A DNA stretch of 64,000 nt from Nipponacmea schrenckii (taxonomy: Eukaryota > Mollusca > Gastropoda > Lottiidae). The translations under genes were made by a program, and so were the position numbers. Below the pieces are notes generated by a model that was not told the DNA's origin, made no database searches, and saw only the letters and a program-made list of their open reading frames with translations. This document shows, piece by piece, positions 48,101 through 60,199 of the stretch. The stretch spans positions 35,947,106 to 36,011,105 of the forward strand of contig JAUJPP010000005.1 in assembly GCA_030562195.1 (NCBI GenBank), written 5' to 3'. Numbering within the stretch: the first letter of the stretch is position 1; the number at the start of each line of letters is the position of its first letter.

Positions 48101-51100
48101 GGTAAAATCATTTGAGTTCAGTCCCTTGACTTAAACATCTCATCAAACATGACTTAACAACGTCTGCATATGACCTGCATATCCGTCTTCAACTCAAATC
48201 AACACATTTGCAATTCTTACCAACAGAAATATGCGAAGATTATTATTTGACCACAACCCAGCTCAAACTCCAATTACATCGTAGTTAAATATATTCTGAT
48301 ACCACGGCTAGTGTTTCCAGAATACACTCAATGTACGCTTTACCCGCATCTCACAACCTCGGAGGTTTGGCGATCAGTTTGTAACCCCGATTCCCACAAT
48401 AATGTTTGCAGGCAATAAGCAACCAGAAAATGTATCACAAGGACTACATTTTCAATTGTACTGGATCTAGCGTGATTTCTTATAGAGGTAAATATCTCTG
48501 AATATTGCAAATTATGCGTTTTAGATTTCTTACACACCTACATCTTGCTTTTACTTGATCTACAAACATATCACTTAAACATTTATTTATCTTCCCACCA
48601 GGGGGAGCCACCATCTGTTTACCATCTGAACAGGTTGTGTCATAATAATAGATACAGACATACCGAAATTTATAGAAATAACAAATAACCTTACACCGCT
48701 ACACCGAAGAAATATAGAATTTCATAGAAAAAATAAAAACAGGGCTACATTTCAGCATTGATCGACATACGGAACTTCGTTAAATAAGCAAATGTAAGGT
48801 TACAGATTTTCAAAGAAGACATACGGAATCCCATAATATAAATAAAACACCGAAACACCGCCAAAGTGAAGAGATACTAAATTTCATAACATAACAGAAT
48901 TTACATTACACAGTCTTTTAAGAATGCCTTTGTAAGGTTACAAAAATAAAAGCAATGTGGAAAAAACACGAGACGATAGAAAACTATGTTATGTGACAGA
49001 TTACAGAAATTGCATTAATTCTTAGATTTTGTGATTTCACTCTTAATATGCTAGTCTGGAATGTCGTTTATCTATGACATGCTGATAGTCTGACATTTGT
49101 CAAGAAATTCACAAAAACAACAACATACCCCAAAGTAAAAAAAAAAAACAAGTTGGCTGATGTGGGCGTATTACGATGGCTACCCCTTTTTGCAAATGTT
49201 TGAAAGAACCTCCAATGACCAACAAGGTTTCGCCCTCGATGGCAACATAAACTATATAGAAATGTAAAAAGGTGTTCAATCATTGTCAAAGAGATCTTCT
49301 CTGACAATTTCTGGCTTATTCTTTACAATGGCCATGATGGATGATTTAGGAAGGATATCCAAGCCTATTGTTCGTAGTGTTTAATTTATAATGATACATG
49401 CGTTACCATTCAACTAGAATACAGAATTGTATAAATATTTAAAATATGATTCGTCTTGCTATGAATATGCTGTCGACAATATGTTTTAGTAAAATGTTGA
49501 TGAAACAGCTTTTGATTACACCTTCGACTACGTTGCTACGTTATTGATAGGCTACTTCCTGTTTGAATGAGTACCGGAAGTATTAGCATTGTTTTGTACT
49601 TCTGCCCGCTTTAGATAGTTCTACGTGCAAATATCCCATCGTGGAATTTTCGCCAGAATTTGGTAAGATATCACAGTAATTATAGGTGGTAATGTTAACA
49701 GGCACTATTATATCCAGTCGTGATCGGCTGATTTGATATATTCCAAAATTTGTCTGTGATACAGAATAAATAAATAGTAATTAAAAATTGAAGAACAGAT
49801 ATTCATTGATACTTACAATTATTTAATATTGCTTTGCTGTAACGAGACAAAAGATGTTGTGGACAATTATCATTTAAGACTTGTTATAAAATGTAACTTA
49901 ATATATATCAAAGACATTGTATAATAGTTGGTTTGAAAGGTTATTCTGTACATGTATGAATAACATGCTAACTACATTATAATATAAATATCGTTTTTGT
50001 TTAGAACGCCAAGCACGCATTGTGATCTTTGTATCCTTGCGACTTAATAAACCTAGTATACCGAGGTATTATTACCTTTCATTCCCATTGTTGTCAAATC
50101 TGTCTACATGGTTATCCCCCTTGTCATTTCACGCAAACAACCGATGTTTAATTCAATTATATTTTCTCGAGTTTTATTGTCCCATCTGCTCTTATATCAT
50201 ATAATTTTCACAATTTAACGAGTATTAGATAACTTCTAATTGATTTCTGAATTCCTACACAGTAATTCGAATCGTATCACAAGATAAGGGTCGTAACAAA
50301 AGGTTGTGGGTTCACACAGTGGGACAGTTCCGATACTTAATAGATTTAACTTACACCGATACGCCATTGTGAAATTTTCCACACGAGAAAATTCGAATAA
50401 AAAACGCTACATTTTTTCGACGTCTGTTGTCAAAAGAGAACGGAAATTAAGAAATATTCATTGTTATGTGTAAGATTGAAATGATATTAAATTGCATTAA
50501 TTGATAAAATTATAACTAAAACACGCTTAAAACACGTTTAATAATGGTACAGTCGTATTATTGGATGACGTTAAATGGGGGCAATTGTGTTTCCATGAAT
50601 CATTAGAGAAGCTAGTCGGGACATAAATTATCAAGGGGAGCTCACAGGTAATTCATGTGAAATAATAATGAATTTGCAAGTTGTGTGGAAGGAACCTTCC
50701 ATCAAAACTCGGCGGGTTGAGAGCCAATACCGTAGTCCGTTTCCGGATGGATGATCCAATATATGACGAGAGTGTTCATTTACTTTAGCATTTATTCTCA
50801 TAAATCGCTGCAATGAAACGCTCAATTTATTTTAAAGATCAATGTATATGTATATTAAATCGAAAGGAGAGACGTATCAAAAGAGGGTCTTAAAACGGCC
50901 ACCCAGAATGATGTTACATGAAGTAAAGAGGTTTTGATGTATTTAATGTAATAAGTAATCTAATAAGGTGGGCCGGTTTGACACGAGAGTGACAATAATA
51001 TATTGTACTATTGGAAAGTAAATGGTAAAAACTATTTTTCTCTATGCGAAACATTGTTTAAAGAAGGACATAAGAATCCATTGCATTCGATTAAAATCTG

Positions 51101-54100
51101 GATCTATAAGTGGTAAACGATATTTTTAATGCTAGCCAGTACTTTGTTTGAAATTGGCATTCGATTCGTATGCACTTACAAGACCTCGTATGATGTGTTC
51201 GATGAAAGCTTTGCCATGAATCTGACTTGTATTTGGTATTAATACTTCTTTATCAGTTTGATAAGAGTCATTGTAAACAGTAAATAAAAACTATCAGTTA
51301 TATCAGAACATTAATCTGTCTTTACATAGATCCACCAAAGTTCAGATTGTAAAGGTAGACCACCCACTCATTATAGACTGGCCCACAATTAATTGACAAT
51401 TGTTCAGATAAATGCGTTAAAATAATAAAAGTAAAAGAAGATTCCAAAAGTCAATGTCCGTTACAAAAGAACAATCCCTTTATTTAAAACATCTAGAACT
51501 TGCATGTAGACATTTCAAAATGCTTTCCTCAATGAAAAGAACATACACTCTTCTTTGGGTAACTGGGATCGTAAGCATTATTATTATTACTCCAAAGTAC
51601 CTAATTGCCGTTTACGAGTTCAGTTTTAACATCGATTATTACAATAAAGTAGCGTTATAAATCTAAAATATGTTATTTAAGTTTTAAAAATCTCAATCTT
51701 TGATTAGATTAAATCTGGGTGACCTAAACTGCATTTCCCATACAAACCTAACAACCTAGGAATGAAAACACATAAACCTTCATTAACACGTACATTTGGT
51801 GATAAATACACACCGTGAATGATAAATGTATAATATATTACTATGTATCGGAAGGTTTGTCCACATCAACTACCATCAATGTATTATTTATGATTATCTA
51901 AAGATTCTAATCAATTCAATATTTCTAGATTTATTGCCCATTTGTATCGGATATCACTTTCCTTTGACTAAACACCGTTTTCTAAAGAAATTATTAATTC
52001 GATATTTTTAGTGAAGCTGGTAATAAAACTAAGAATAAACTATATCATTTTTTTGCAAGATGGCCACCGTGTCATGGGTTCCTTACAGTTACAGGTATGG
52101 AGGTGTGTTTGTTTTACAAAGCTGAAATCAATAATGAGAGCTGAAGTTCGATTCCTCAAATATCCAATATATCTTGATATATTAAAACGAAGCACGTTTC
52201 TACTACTAATGGATTTGATTGGCGACGCCTGTTTGAACGAACGACGCCATATTGCTTCCAAAACAGTTTAATATTCGATAAAGAAAATTTCTGGAATAAT
52301 TTTCTCATTTGGATTGAATTGAGGTGACATTGGTCAAAGTTTGACGAGATTTTTATGCAAATGAGGAATAATTCCTGAGAATGGACTAATATGGCCAATT
52401 CTGTTACTAATGGATACTGTATTTATACCGCCATATTAAAAGTAAATCAAGATAGATTTTTCTAGAAAATCTCTCCTCGTTTACGAATGATGTAAACGTC
52501 TAGGGGTCAAGGGTCAAAAGTTATTAATATTAACTGGAAGGAAATAAATAAGATCTATTTGCTTTAGATCAGAATGACCTTGGATACAATTACAGGACAA
52601 GACTGTAATAGACCTAGACAAAAACTCTGAAAGCAGGAAAGAGTAAAAGGAATTTACTCTATTAAGTGACCGGACAAAAGAACATATTTTCAATCATGAA
52701 CAAAGCAATACAGAAAAAATATTTTCACAGATAACAACTTTTCAGAGTTTCCGAAAGTGGCCAACCTCTACCAGAAATTTTAAGTATTATCTATTATATA
52801 CTGCTGGATAGACTGCGACATTAAGCACATTTAAGTTTTACCTAAGATTATCGAAAATGATTTAAATAGATGGCGAGAGAAGGTTATCTTTTACTGAAGT
52901 TGATGGAATTGCCATGAAATTGGTTTTGAAGGGAAGGTAATCATAATAACCATTGTTATTGTGTTTTTTGAATCTTGTGATGGTATTAATACAGCTGGTA
53001 CCAGTCGATGGTACTCGTACTATATTAAATGGTCCTCGAATCTTAATGAAAGCACACTGCAACATAACCACTTTCAACTTCATTACGGCTCTTTGAAATA
53101 TTCGACTCTCTTATATTTTGTACTCCTAAGTACCCCCAAGGATTAGATTTCCAAAATTTTGTTGAGATATGAAAACCCCTTTGACTCAATGGAGTTATAA
53201 ATATTAAATTGATTCTTTGACTTTGAAAAAAAAACCTTTTAAATATATTAATTAGCCGTTGACTTGTCTCTTTAGCGAGATTTATTATTGGGAAAGTTTG
53301 TCGAGAGGAAAGGGGAGATAAAAAGAGATGAGAGGATGATACCCAAGGCCAATATTTGATGTCTATATTTTACCAGATTTTAAAATACTTTATCTTCATT
53401 GATGTGTAAATATTCTGACTGTTTGAGGTTTGTCTGGGTCAATATCGCCAACTTTATTACCACAATTAACTGCTTAGCTGAGAAATGAGGCATATTTCTC
53501 TTCTCGGGGTTAGTTGTATCATCTTGGCAGGAGACATAACAAAGATACTAGACAGCAGAGTCACTGCCAGTGGCTATGGCTGTGAGAGGTAGCCAATTGG
53601 CTAGCCTAGCTTTGCCCTTACCCCTGTGTAGTCTGATAGTATATATTAATTTAATATCATGTGATCTCAGTACTGCACTACCAATAACTAATATAGCAAT
53701 TTATATAGGCCTATAAGGTATTTACAATATATTAGGTAAATCCGTTGAGATTAAGAAAGCCGAGATTGGACCATCTTCATGAAATCAATCTAATTCAATT
53801 TAATTCAATTTATCTTTTTAGAACTACAAGGCATAAGCCTACAGTATTATAAATACATATTATACAACATAGATATATAATATACAGTATATATAGTTTT
53901 AATCAACCAACAATAAATATAATTTTTATCGATAATAAATATAATGACAATCCACTATGGAATAAGATAAAACTACGGCGATAGAGTTTTAGAATTTCAG
54001 CTCTGAGTTCCATAAGTTTCATTGTTCATGGACAAGATGATTCGGTCGTGACTTTAGTTAGGCTTAATATTATTTTCATTATGCATATAAATGAAAACTT

Positions 54101-56035
54101 CATGTATGAAAATAAAAGCTGCAAAAACCATTGATTGAAACACAATGCAGAAGTATACCCACAAATTCGACACAAGAATGTCAGATATGATAAATAGATG
54201 TAAAAAAATATGTAGAATATTGTCTCCATGGTGAAAGATAACTTGAGTTATAAAACAATATGTTAAATGATTTATAATATTTTACTGTATTGTATGAATT
54301 TACACCATCGTTTTGCTGTGGTAATAAAAATAACATAACAGAATCAGATTCCACAATTTAACAACTAACAGTCTTGATTTAAGGAAGTTTAGAGTAAAAA
54401 TAATGTATTATGTATTATGAGAAATACTCTTTCTATATGTGGAATTATATTCACGAGTTAAATTTCTAAAACTGTTTTGACGCCTTTTCTTTCGAAACAT
54501 AGGCTTTAACATAATATACCCCTTATCCTTTTCGAGAATAATATAACCGTGTGAATTTTATGCTTCAATTTGTGCTTAACCACTAGCTGTTTAAGTGTTT
54601 CCGAAAATGATTTGAACCTGTAGCTGAAAAGGGGAATTTCTTTGTTGACCTGTAGACAAATGTTTGACTTTTATTTTCATTTAAAGGAAAAGAAATTTTA
54701 CGAGTAGGAACTCTACTATAACATCTGTCCGATTGAACTTCATCAAATACATATTTGAAATGAACTCAGCCAATATACAAGTGTTTTTATAGAAAATAGA
54801 AAACCACTTGAAATTTTCTGAGCATGGCAGAACACAATATTAAAATACCAACTTTGGTAGAGTTTATTAAAAACATCTTTTGCAATCCAGCTGGTCCAAT
54901 CTCAACTTTCAACTTTGATTTTTATTAACTTCTCCCTTTCATGGCGAAATACAAGCATTATTGAAAAATGGTAGAAAAGACAAAACAGATAATGAGCTAT
55001 ATTATATCAAAAGCCTCAAATTTGACGTCATTTTTTTTTAATATAATCAAAACGTCAATACGTCAAAAGATTAAACGCATGTGATAAATAGAAAATGACC
55101 ATGCAGTCAAAATGTCACACACACTTTCTAAAGACTTTAAATGACCAACATATGTTTAAATGAATAATGACCACCTTAAAAAGATGTTGACTTTTTTGAC
55201 GTTGATCCGACGTTTGATTGCATTATGTCAATTATGTGAGGATTATTTGAGAAATGACCCGTGGTCTCACATTGGCTTAACATCATTATGCATAAATTAA
55301 ATTTTAATAGCAGTTACATTCCAGTAACATTTTGACAGTAATCTGTCGTTAAGTGTCATTACGTGGTCATTGAAAGAGGGAGACTGTAACTATAATCTTC
55401 TCGTTATGAATAACAATATGGAAAAAAGAAGTAGTAAAATAACAATTTTTTCATTAATAAATTGATAATAATAATATAATAAATAAATATTTTAAATAAG
55501 TGAAAAGGTATTTATGTAGGTCAAAATATAAAAATCAATATAAATAAAATATAGCGGAAGACAAGTGATAATTTACATATAATAAGGAAACTTTAAAAAG
55601 AAATATGACAAATAAGTCTGTCTATCAAACAACAAGCACCGCCTACTTATGAATAATGATAATCTATACCTACGTCCGACCGCTGAGTAATATGAGCCAG
55701 TAGATACGAGGGAAATACTTCTAATTCTTCATGAGTGTTTAATTGAAACAAATTACCAATATGATATCACACCTAACATCTACCTAAAGCTTGTACCCGT
55801 GTTTACCTTTACCCGAAACGCTCATATAGCTGACTCATTAGTTAGTAGCTGGCCTAATTTACGTTTGTGTACATCATTTATTTAATAGATTACTCTTCTT
55901 GTGTTTTTTTATCTATTGATGGACGATTGTGAGAATATACCTTCATATAAATTTTAAATTCAATTTCCATTCCTTTTCTGCTACTTAATTTTAATTGTGT
56001 TTCCAATGCCTTAAAAATGCAAAATCATAATTTGT
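42120..56035. other. Long region without recognised gene
   Basis: About 14 kb of AT-rich sequence. Open frames are short and match no family I know. Those at 43126-43371 (minus) and 44915-45169 (plus) are the only ones that look at all protein-like, and the second has its own entry. Around 48660-48940 short motifs recur (CACCGAAACACC and TGTAAGGTTACA). Near 53790-53830 (TTGAATTAAA)-like decamers may be the tail of another LINE on the minus strand. I could pair no transposon ends here. Confidence 0.5.
44915..45169 (+). CDS. Unrecognised small open frame, 84 codons
   Basis: A true ATG at 44915 opens MSDINLNNRFSAFIDLLPNF and the frame runs to a TAA at 45167-45169. The sequence is fairly balanced in composition and charged in its centre. 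It ends GVDRPITLVP. I know no family for it and see neither signal peptide nor membrane segment. It stands alone with no supporting neighbours, so it may well be chance. Confidence 0.15.
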   Translation: MSDINLNNRFSAFIDLLPNFFKDEQLKVIQKLERYNFKMFVPRAEMISFGEISDKNRIRMFTPNNYRREWKCLRGVDRPITLVP

Positions 56036-56047
56036 TGGAATCTTTAT

Positions 56048-56659
56048 CAGTCTAATTAAAATATAGACCTAACTTTCGTTCGTATTTTATTAGTTTCGTT
56101 TCGTATGTTTTTATTTGCTGTGGGTTTGTACGTAACCACTACAGTTAGGTCTAACCAATGGGTCTTACACTGCCCTTCAATACGAACTGTTTGGACGACC
56201 TTTGACCTAACTCATTTTTAACCAAACACGTGGCTTCCATTCCCTGCGAATGGATAAAGGGACGCGAACAATTGGTGCATTCTAAGACTAGCTTATCAAG
56301 TCCGCTCAATAGAAAGTAGAACAATATGGCTGTTTCGACAACCGTTGATAAATTATTTCTTTATTATGGATTCAATATAGACACCGAAGAAGGTTTATAC
56401 TAAAAGAAATGTGTGTTTGATATGAGGAATGGCCTTTGTACCAGGGTTTTTCATTAGATGTTCTGTATCAGTTCAAATTAAGAGGATCGGTTAAAACAGA
56501 GGTAATTAGGTTAAAACTGAGTTAGGTCGTTCGAACATTCCGTATTGAAGGGCAGTGTTAGACCTAACTGTAGTGGTTACGTACAAAGCCAATAGCTAAT
56601 AAAAAAAACACGAAACTAATAAGATACGAACGAAAGTTAGGTCAATATTTTAATTAGAC
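56048..56659. mobile_element. Long-terminal-inverted-repeat element (Mutator-like MITE)
   Basis: The left arm from about 56050 to 56225 and the right arm from 56659 back to about 56495 are reverse complements over roughly 165-175 bp. Shared blocks are GTCTAATTAAAATAT, GACCTAACTTTCGTTCGTAT, TACGTAACCACTACAGTTAG and ACTGCCCTTCAATACG. The same 12-mer, TGGAATCTTTAT, lies directly on both sides (56036-56047 and 56660-56671), which is read as a target-site duplication. Long inverted repeats plus a duplication of about 9-12 bp fit Mutator-like elements. The ~270-bp centre holds no transposase but has a 25-codon ATG frame at 56326-56403. Confidence 0.75.
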
Positions 56660-56671
56660 TGGAATCTTTAT

Positions 56672-59600
56672 ATAAGATCAGAATTTCTATGAAGTCCAGT
56701 GCCAGTCTATCTGATTCTTAATGCTGATACTAATATATACTTCTGCTGGAAAACAGTAGTCTGCTGGGCAATTCAGTATTTTAATTGGTGTACTTTTACA
56801 CTGAAATGATTTAAACTGAACAGCAACAGAAACATTTACACAAAAGATATTACTGGTCTAGTGATATTGATGATGTATCCGGGTATCTTTTATAAAAACC
56901 CAGACAATAACACTCAGAATTCATCAATCCATTCTATCTGCAAGAAAGGGAGACTATTTACTTACACCAGGCATCAAATACAATATCGAACACAGTTCAA
57001 ATCTTAGAAATTAGCTCCATCAATTAGTCACACTCCCTCGGGTTAATAAGTACAATATATCATAGACTAAACTACAATATTAATAATTGTACACTATAAT
57101 AATTCAATAGCCGAGGGGGTGAAAATATTTACTGTAGGAGACAATCAATATGAAAACAGAGAAATATTTTACTTCAGGCGTTTCCTTTTAATTTGTTATC
57201 AGTCACATTCATGAATATTATCTTCAAATCGAATATTTTGTTCTTTTTCTTTAGCTTTTATTTATTTTTCATCAAAAATCAACATTTTTATAGTAAATAA
57301 AAATCCGAGATAAATTTGTAATATTTGAATTGCGTATTTACATAACTAGAAAACGAAATATTATGAATATGTAGTATTAATAAAGACCCTGAAACGAAAT
57401 ATGATATAATCAGTCATTGTTTCAGGACAATAATTGATTTAGGTTTTGAAGTAACAAAGTCATAAAAACAACTGCTTAAGATTTTTTTTCTTCAAAAAAT
57501 GATGTTTAGAATAATAACATTTAAATTAGAAGTGTGCTCGACTTGCATATATAATTAAGGAATTTCCTATTTGCCTTTTCAAAGAACAAAATCAAGTGTA
57601 AAAGATTATCAGTTTTGATGTTATATATATATATATATATATTCAGTTATCCATTATGAAAAGATATTATAACAGTTTCAATAAATAACTGATTCTGTGG
57701 TTCTATCAAACAGGTCATTGAGACAAATTACATGGAGAATGTTTTCCTTGAGACACTTCATGACTATAATTTCACACTTTTATACACTTATATCACACTT
57801 CTCACATATACATTTATACTTACTGAGCACTTGAGGTCGCCAGATAATCATGTTAAGTGTTCTACAGAGACATCGTGGGGCAATTTCTCTTTCTTTCAAA
57901 ATAATCCTATCAGGACCTGTTGGTGACTATTTAACATTCAGTCAATGTGCAATCAATTTCAATAAAGATTCAAATACATTCAACAATGTTTTGAATAAAA
58001 CTAGTCTAATAGCGTCCCCTTGTTTTATGCCTTTTTTATTTTATTTTTAACAAATGGAGGAGTAGGGATAAGTTCTTGTAAAAAATTCGGACAAATAATT
58101 GATGAATGGCTTGGCTTATTGTTGGCGCCTTGCCTTTTCAAGTTTTTATTCATACAATTGTTCTCGTCATCCATCAAAAACTTCTTGAAACCAAATGATG
58201 TAAAATAGGGATTAACATTTCATATATGCAGATTTGTTAGCTGTGTTTGAGCATTACTAATGCAGTCTTTTAGTGGAAGAATTATCTTTTTAAATATTTT
58301 AATTTCTAAAGTATTATCAAGTTAATGGAATTGATGCTGAGAATGTTTATAACGTTCCTTCTGGATTAATATTGAATTCATCAATGTTGAGTATAATTCT
58401 TAGAAGTAATGATCCATTTGACAGGCGCTTGAACATAATGAATTCTTATTATTTTAATATAGGCACGTTTTATTATAATAAAAATAAACTTTTTATTTTA
58501 CATTGGTCAGAATTAGGCCCAATACACAAGGACATGGTCCTGTCTCACATTCAGCCCATGGGGAAATACATTGGGGAACAATCAAAAAAAAAAGAAAAAA
58601 CCAAAAAAAAAAAAGCGAAAATATACAATACTTCAATATATACTTCCTACTATACACGAAATAGGTGCGTTATACTTATATTTGTCACTATCAAATTGTA
58701 AAATATATTGGCTAATAAAGACAGGTAACCACATTCATTTGGCAATGGATGCAATTATCAAGATATATTAGGACAGTGGCAGTAGCTTACTGTTTTTCTT
58801 AAATACTATCTCGGATTATTGTCCCATCAAAAACGACTTTACGCTGTTTCATGCCAGCCCCTCCAACCTGTATCATTAACAAGAGGAAAGCGGAATACAG
58901 TTTGCTAAGAAAAGTCGTAATATACACAAATTATTAACAAAATGTTGTACCCTTGTCAAATCCTCAAATTGTATTTATATATCATAGATGTTATATGAGA
59001 GGAAGGTCCTTGGTGTACACTTGAGTAGGTATTCCAAATTGTCCGTTTATGAAAGGAATATAAGTTAATATAAGCATTTATCATTATTCGGTATTGTTAA
59101 AAACACTTCCAATAATCTAATAAGATATGAGTGACACTGGTCATCATGGGGTCAAGGTGAAGTAAATATATTATTAAAAACAGTAATATGAGTGTCATAC
59201 AGGAGGTGGACATTTCAGACAATTGTTCTGGTCACAAACGGATCTAATATATAAAATACAGTCAACAAACGTACATGGTTACAGTTGTCTATCAATAGCT
59301 GGTTATTGTTGACAAAGTTTTTAGACTACTGAAAGGTGGGCTGGTTTACAAAGCGAAGGAAATACCTGGGCGCCATTATCAAATATCTCATAAAAGCTAT
59401 TCGATATTATTCTAAATGTCTTATTTGATATTCGAATCTGGCGAATATATTTGTACCAATTGTAATTTAAACTACAAAAGAAGGAAATATAGTCGTGAAT
59501 CGTGATCTCCTTTTTTTACACCTACAGATTTGTTCTGTCAAAATGGACAAAGCACTGTACCAGGGCCGGCTGTTGTATAGTACCTTGTACCTTTTCAATC

Positions 59601-59980
59601 ACATATTAAAAACGGCATAATATTGTTTTCCTAAAACGTTTCCATATAATTCAACCATTCAACCGTAAGTCTGTCCAACAAGGAGATATTTTTATACCTG
59701 TATTAATCTTTGTATTATACTGATGATTTTATTTTATAAAACTTATCTAGTACTAATGACTTTTTCCCATAATATAATATGTTATATCGTATATAAATAG
59801 ATTTGGTTTAATTCACGAATAATTATCTGTAGTGAAATATCAGTGAAAGCCCTCAGGTTATTTTGATCAGTGACACGAATATTAAATAAGCATAAGGTAG
59901 TGAATATTTGTAATTCAATAAATGTAAGCATTTAAGGTATTCCTTACTGGTACTTCTGTCATGACGTCATTTGCTTAAAT
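56672..59980. other. Region without recognised gene
   Basis: AT-rich sequence. A short inverted repeat (CACTCCCTCGG near 57030 and CCGAGGGGGTG near 57112) could form a hairpin of about 100 bp. An A-rich run lies at 58584-58613. No supported coding frame. Confidence 0.5.
57622..57642. repeat. (TA)n microsatellite
   Basis: About ten uninterrupted TA dinucleotides. Confidence 0.9.
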
Positions 59981-59984
59981 AAGT

Positions 59985-60195
59985 TGAAAATGTCGGACGT
60001 GAGTTCTAATCCCGATCGGTCTGTGAAAGTCCGATGACCTTTGAATAAGTCATCTTCACTCACAATTCCAGTCCACCCAGATGTAAATGTTTACGGATAA
60101 TCCGGGAAAGATCAATGCCAAGAGGTTTGGCCAAGGACCAGCTGGTAGAAAGGATCCTTGTCATGGCGGACTTGTGAACCTAAGTTGTTATCCTT
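59985..60195 (+). mobile_element. tRNA-derived SINE fragment
   Basis: GTTCTAATCCC at 60003-60013 fits a pol III B box. The body contains CCAGTCCACCCAGATGTAAA and then a tRNA-unrelated tail with GGACCAGCTGG and GGATCC. The CCAG..ACCCAG.TGTA.A block recurs in the fragment at 19.3 kb, so the two are likely relatives. The A box is weak. No gene is visible here. Confidence 0.5.
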
Positions 60196-60199
60196 GTAA

